Shown here: positions 63,856 through 64,000 of the stretch, in pieces
Layout: every line of letters begins with the position of its first letter
Position numbering within the stretch: position 1 is the first letter of the stretch
Program-made: the position numbers and the translations under genes
Assembly (NCBI RefSeq): GCF_029889745.1
Contig: NZ_CP123639.1
Span: 1,058,501-1,122,500 of the forward strand
Length of the DNA: 64,000 nucleotides
Origin: Ligilactobacillus faecis
Lineage (GTDB): Bacteria; Bacillota; Bacilli; Lactobacillales; Lactobacillaceae
Direction of reading: 5' to 3'
Notes under the pieces: model-generated
Databases searched by the model: none
Told to the model about the DNA's origin: nothing
The model's input: the letters and a program-made list of their open reading frames with translations, nothing else

Positions 63856-64000
63856 TGACGATCAGGGAGAGCTTAGTTCATATTATTTTTAGTTATTTAG
63901 CCACGATCGGGTTTGCAGTGACTTTGAATATCCCACGCAAAGCGCTTAATGTTTGTGGACTGATCGGTGTTTTAGGCTGGATGACGTATAAAGTTTTTTA
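63852..64000 (+). CDS. ThrE-family exporter, small subunit-like (YjjB/DUF3815), partial
   Basis: Starts with ATG at 63852 or 63855, overlapping the previous stop, and continues beyond the window. MTIRESLVHIIFSYLATIGF then AVTLNIPRKALNVCGLIGVL is the N-terminus of the second half of split threonine/serine exporters. About 49 residues are visible, with two hydrophobic segments. Confidence 0.85.
   Translation, partial: MMTIRESLVHIIFSYLATIGFAVTLNIPRKALNVCGLIGVLGWMTYKVF

Noticed and set aside
1-64000. tRNA or rRNA genes
   Set aside because: No TTCGAATC-type T arm in a cloverleaf context and no rRNA-like stretch was noticed; a covariance scan could still find one.

Overview
The window looks like a chromosome segment of a low-GC lactic acid bacterium of the Lactobacillaceae. 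The evidence is the many lactobacillus-type PTS operons, an xfp-ackA phosphoketolase/acetate kinase pair, an LPxTG-anchored subtilase with a YKxxKxW signal peptide, a CopY-type copper operon and strong AGGAGG-like ribosome binding sites. A Ligilactobacillus-like species is my best guess, but no rRNA is present to test it.

Region 1-9 kb is an amino-sugar/galactoside locus: lacD, a GntR/UTRA regulator, then a tight operon of a GH35 beta-galactosidase, a mannose-family PTS (IIB-IIC-IID-IIA), agaS and nagA. The order matches the gnb/bgaC loci known for galacto-N-biose, lacto-N-biose and GalNAc use. A small frameshifted gene pair follows. Region 9.7-15.3 kb is a mannitol operon (mtlA-mtlF-mtlD-mtlR). 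Region 15.4-18.1 kb holds glmS and nagB. A GGTATATACC operator is shared by glmS and the GH35 operon, and a related site overlaps the nagB promoter, so synthesis and breakdown of hexosamine-6-P may share one regulator.

Region 18-25 kb holds a lipid-linked-precursor flippase-like protein, a NitT/TauT-type ABC transporter behind a long unassigned leader, and a copper operon (cupredoxin plus CopA) with two cop boxes. Region 25-31.6 kb holds xfp, ackA and the thiamine-precursor ECF transporter ykoEDC under a TPP riboswitch. Region 31.6-38.5 kb holds a second GntR regulator, galE, galM, a permease of the AI-2E family, a PatB/MalY-type lyase and gpmA.

Region 38.4-42.3 kb is an accessory island. 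The 3' end of gpmA with its terminator is repeated at 39.2 kb and in degraded form at 42.0 kb. The segments between copies carry an XRE regulator with membrane tail, a Bax-inhibitor-1-like membrane protein, an STM3941-like protein and decayed sequence. An IS605-type element (tnpA, tnpB) lies beside it and a truncated gene abuts its right end.

Region 45-54.8 kb is mixed metabolic and regulatory: MarR/GNAT, alcohol dehydrogenase, MerR/ureohydrolase, a frameshifted hexapeptide acetyltransferase, an esterase, a MetE-like methyltransferase, an unknown polytopic membrane protein, a YfbR-like nucleotidase and ndk. An ISL3 element (54818-56398, with an 8-bp target duplication) has separated ndk from its terminator. 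Region 56.5-63 kb is a proteolysis locus: a 1523-residue wall-anchored S8 protease and an OppA-like binding protein without a lipobox. The window ends in a two-gene ThrE-type exporter cut by the edge.

A window-wide signal is that host genes almost always place a G-ending synonymous codon before an isoleucine ATC codon. This makes GATC very frequent; the island and IS genes lack the habit.
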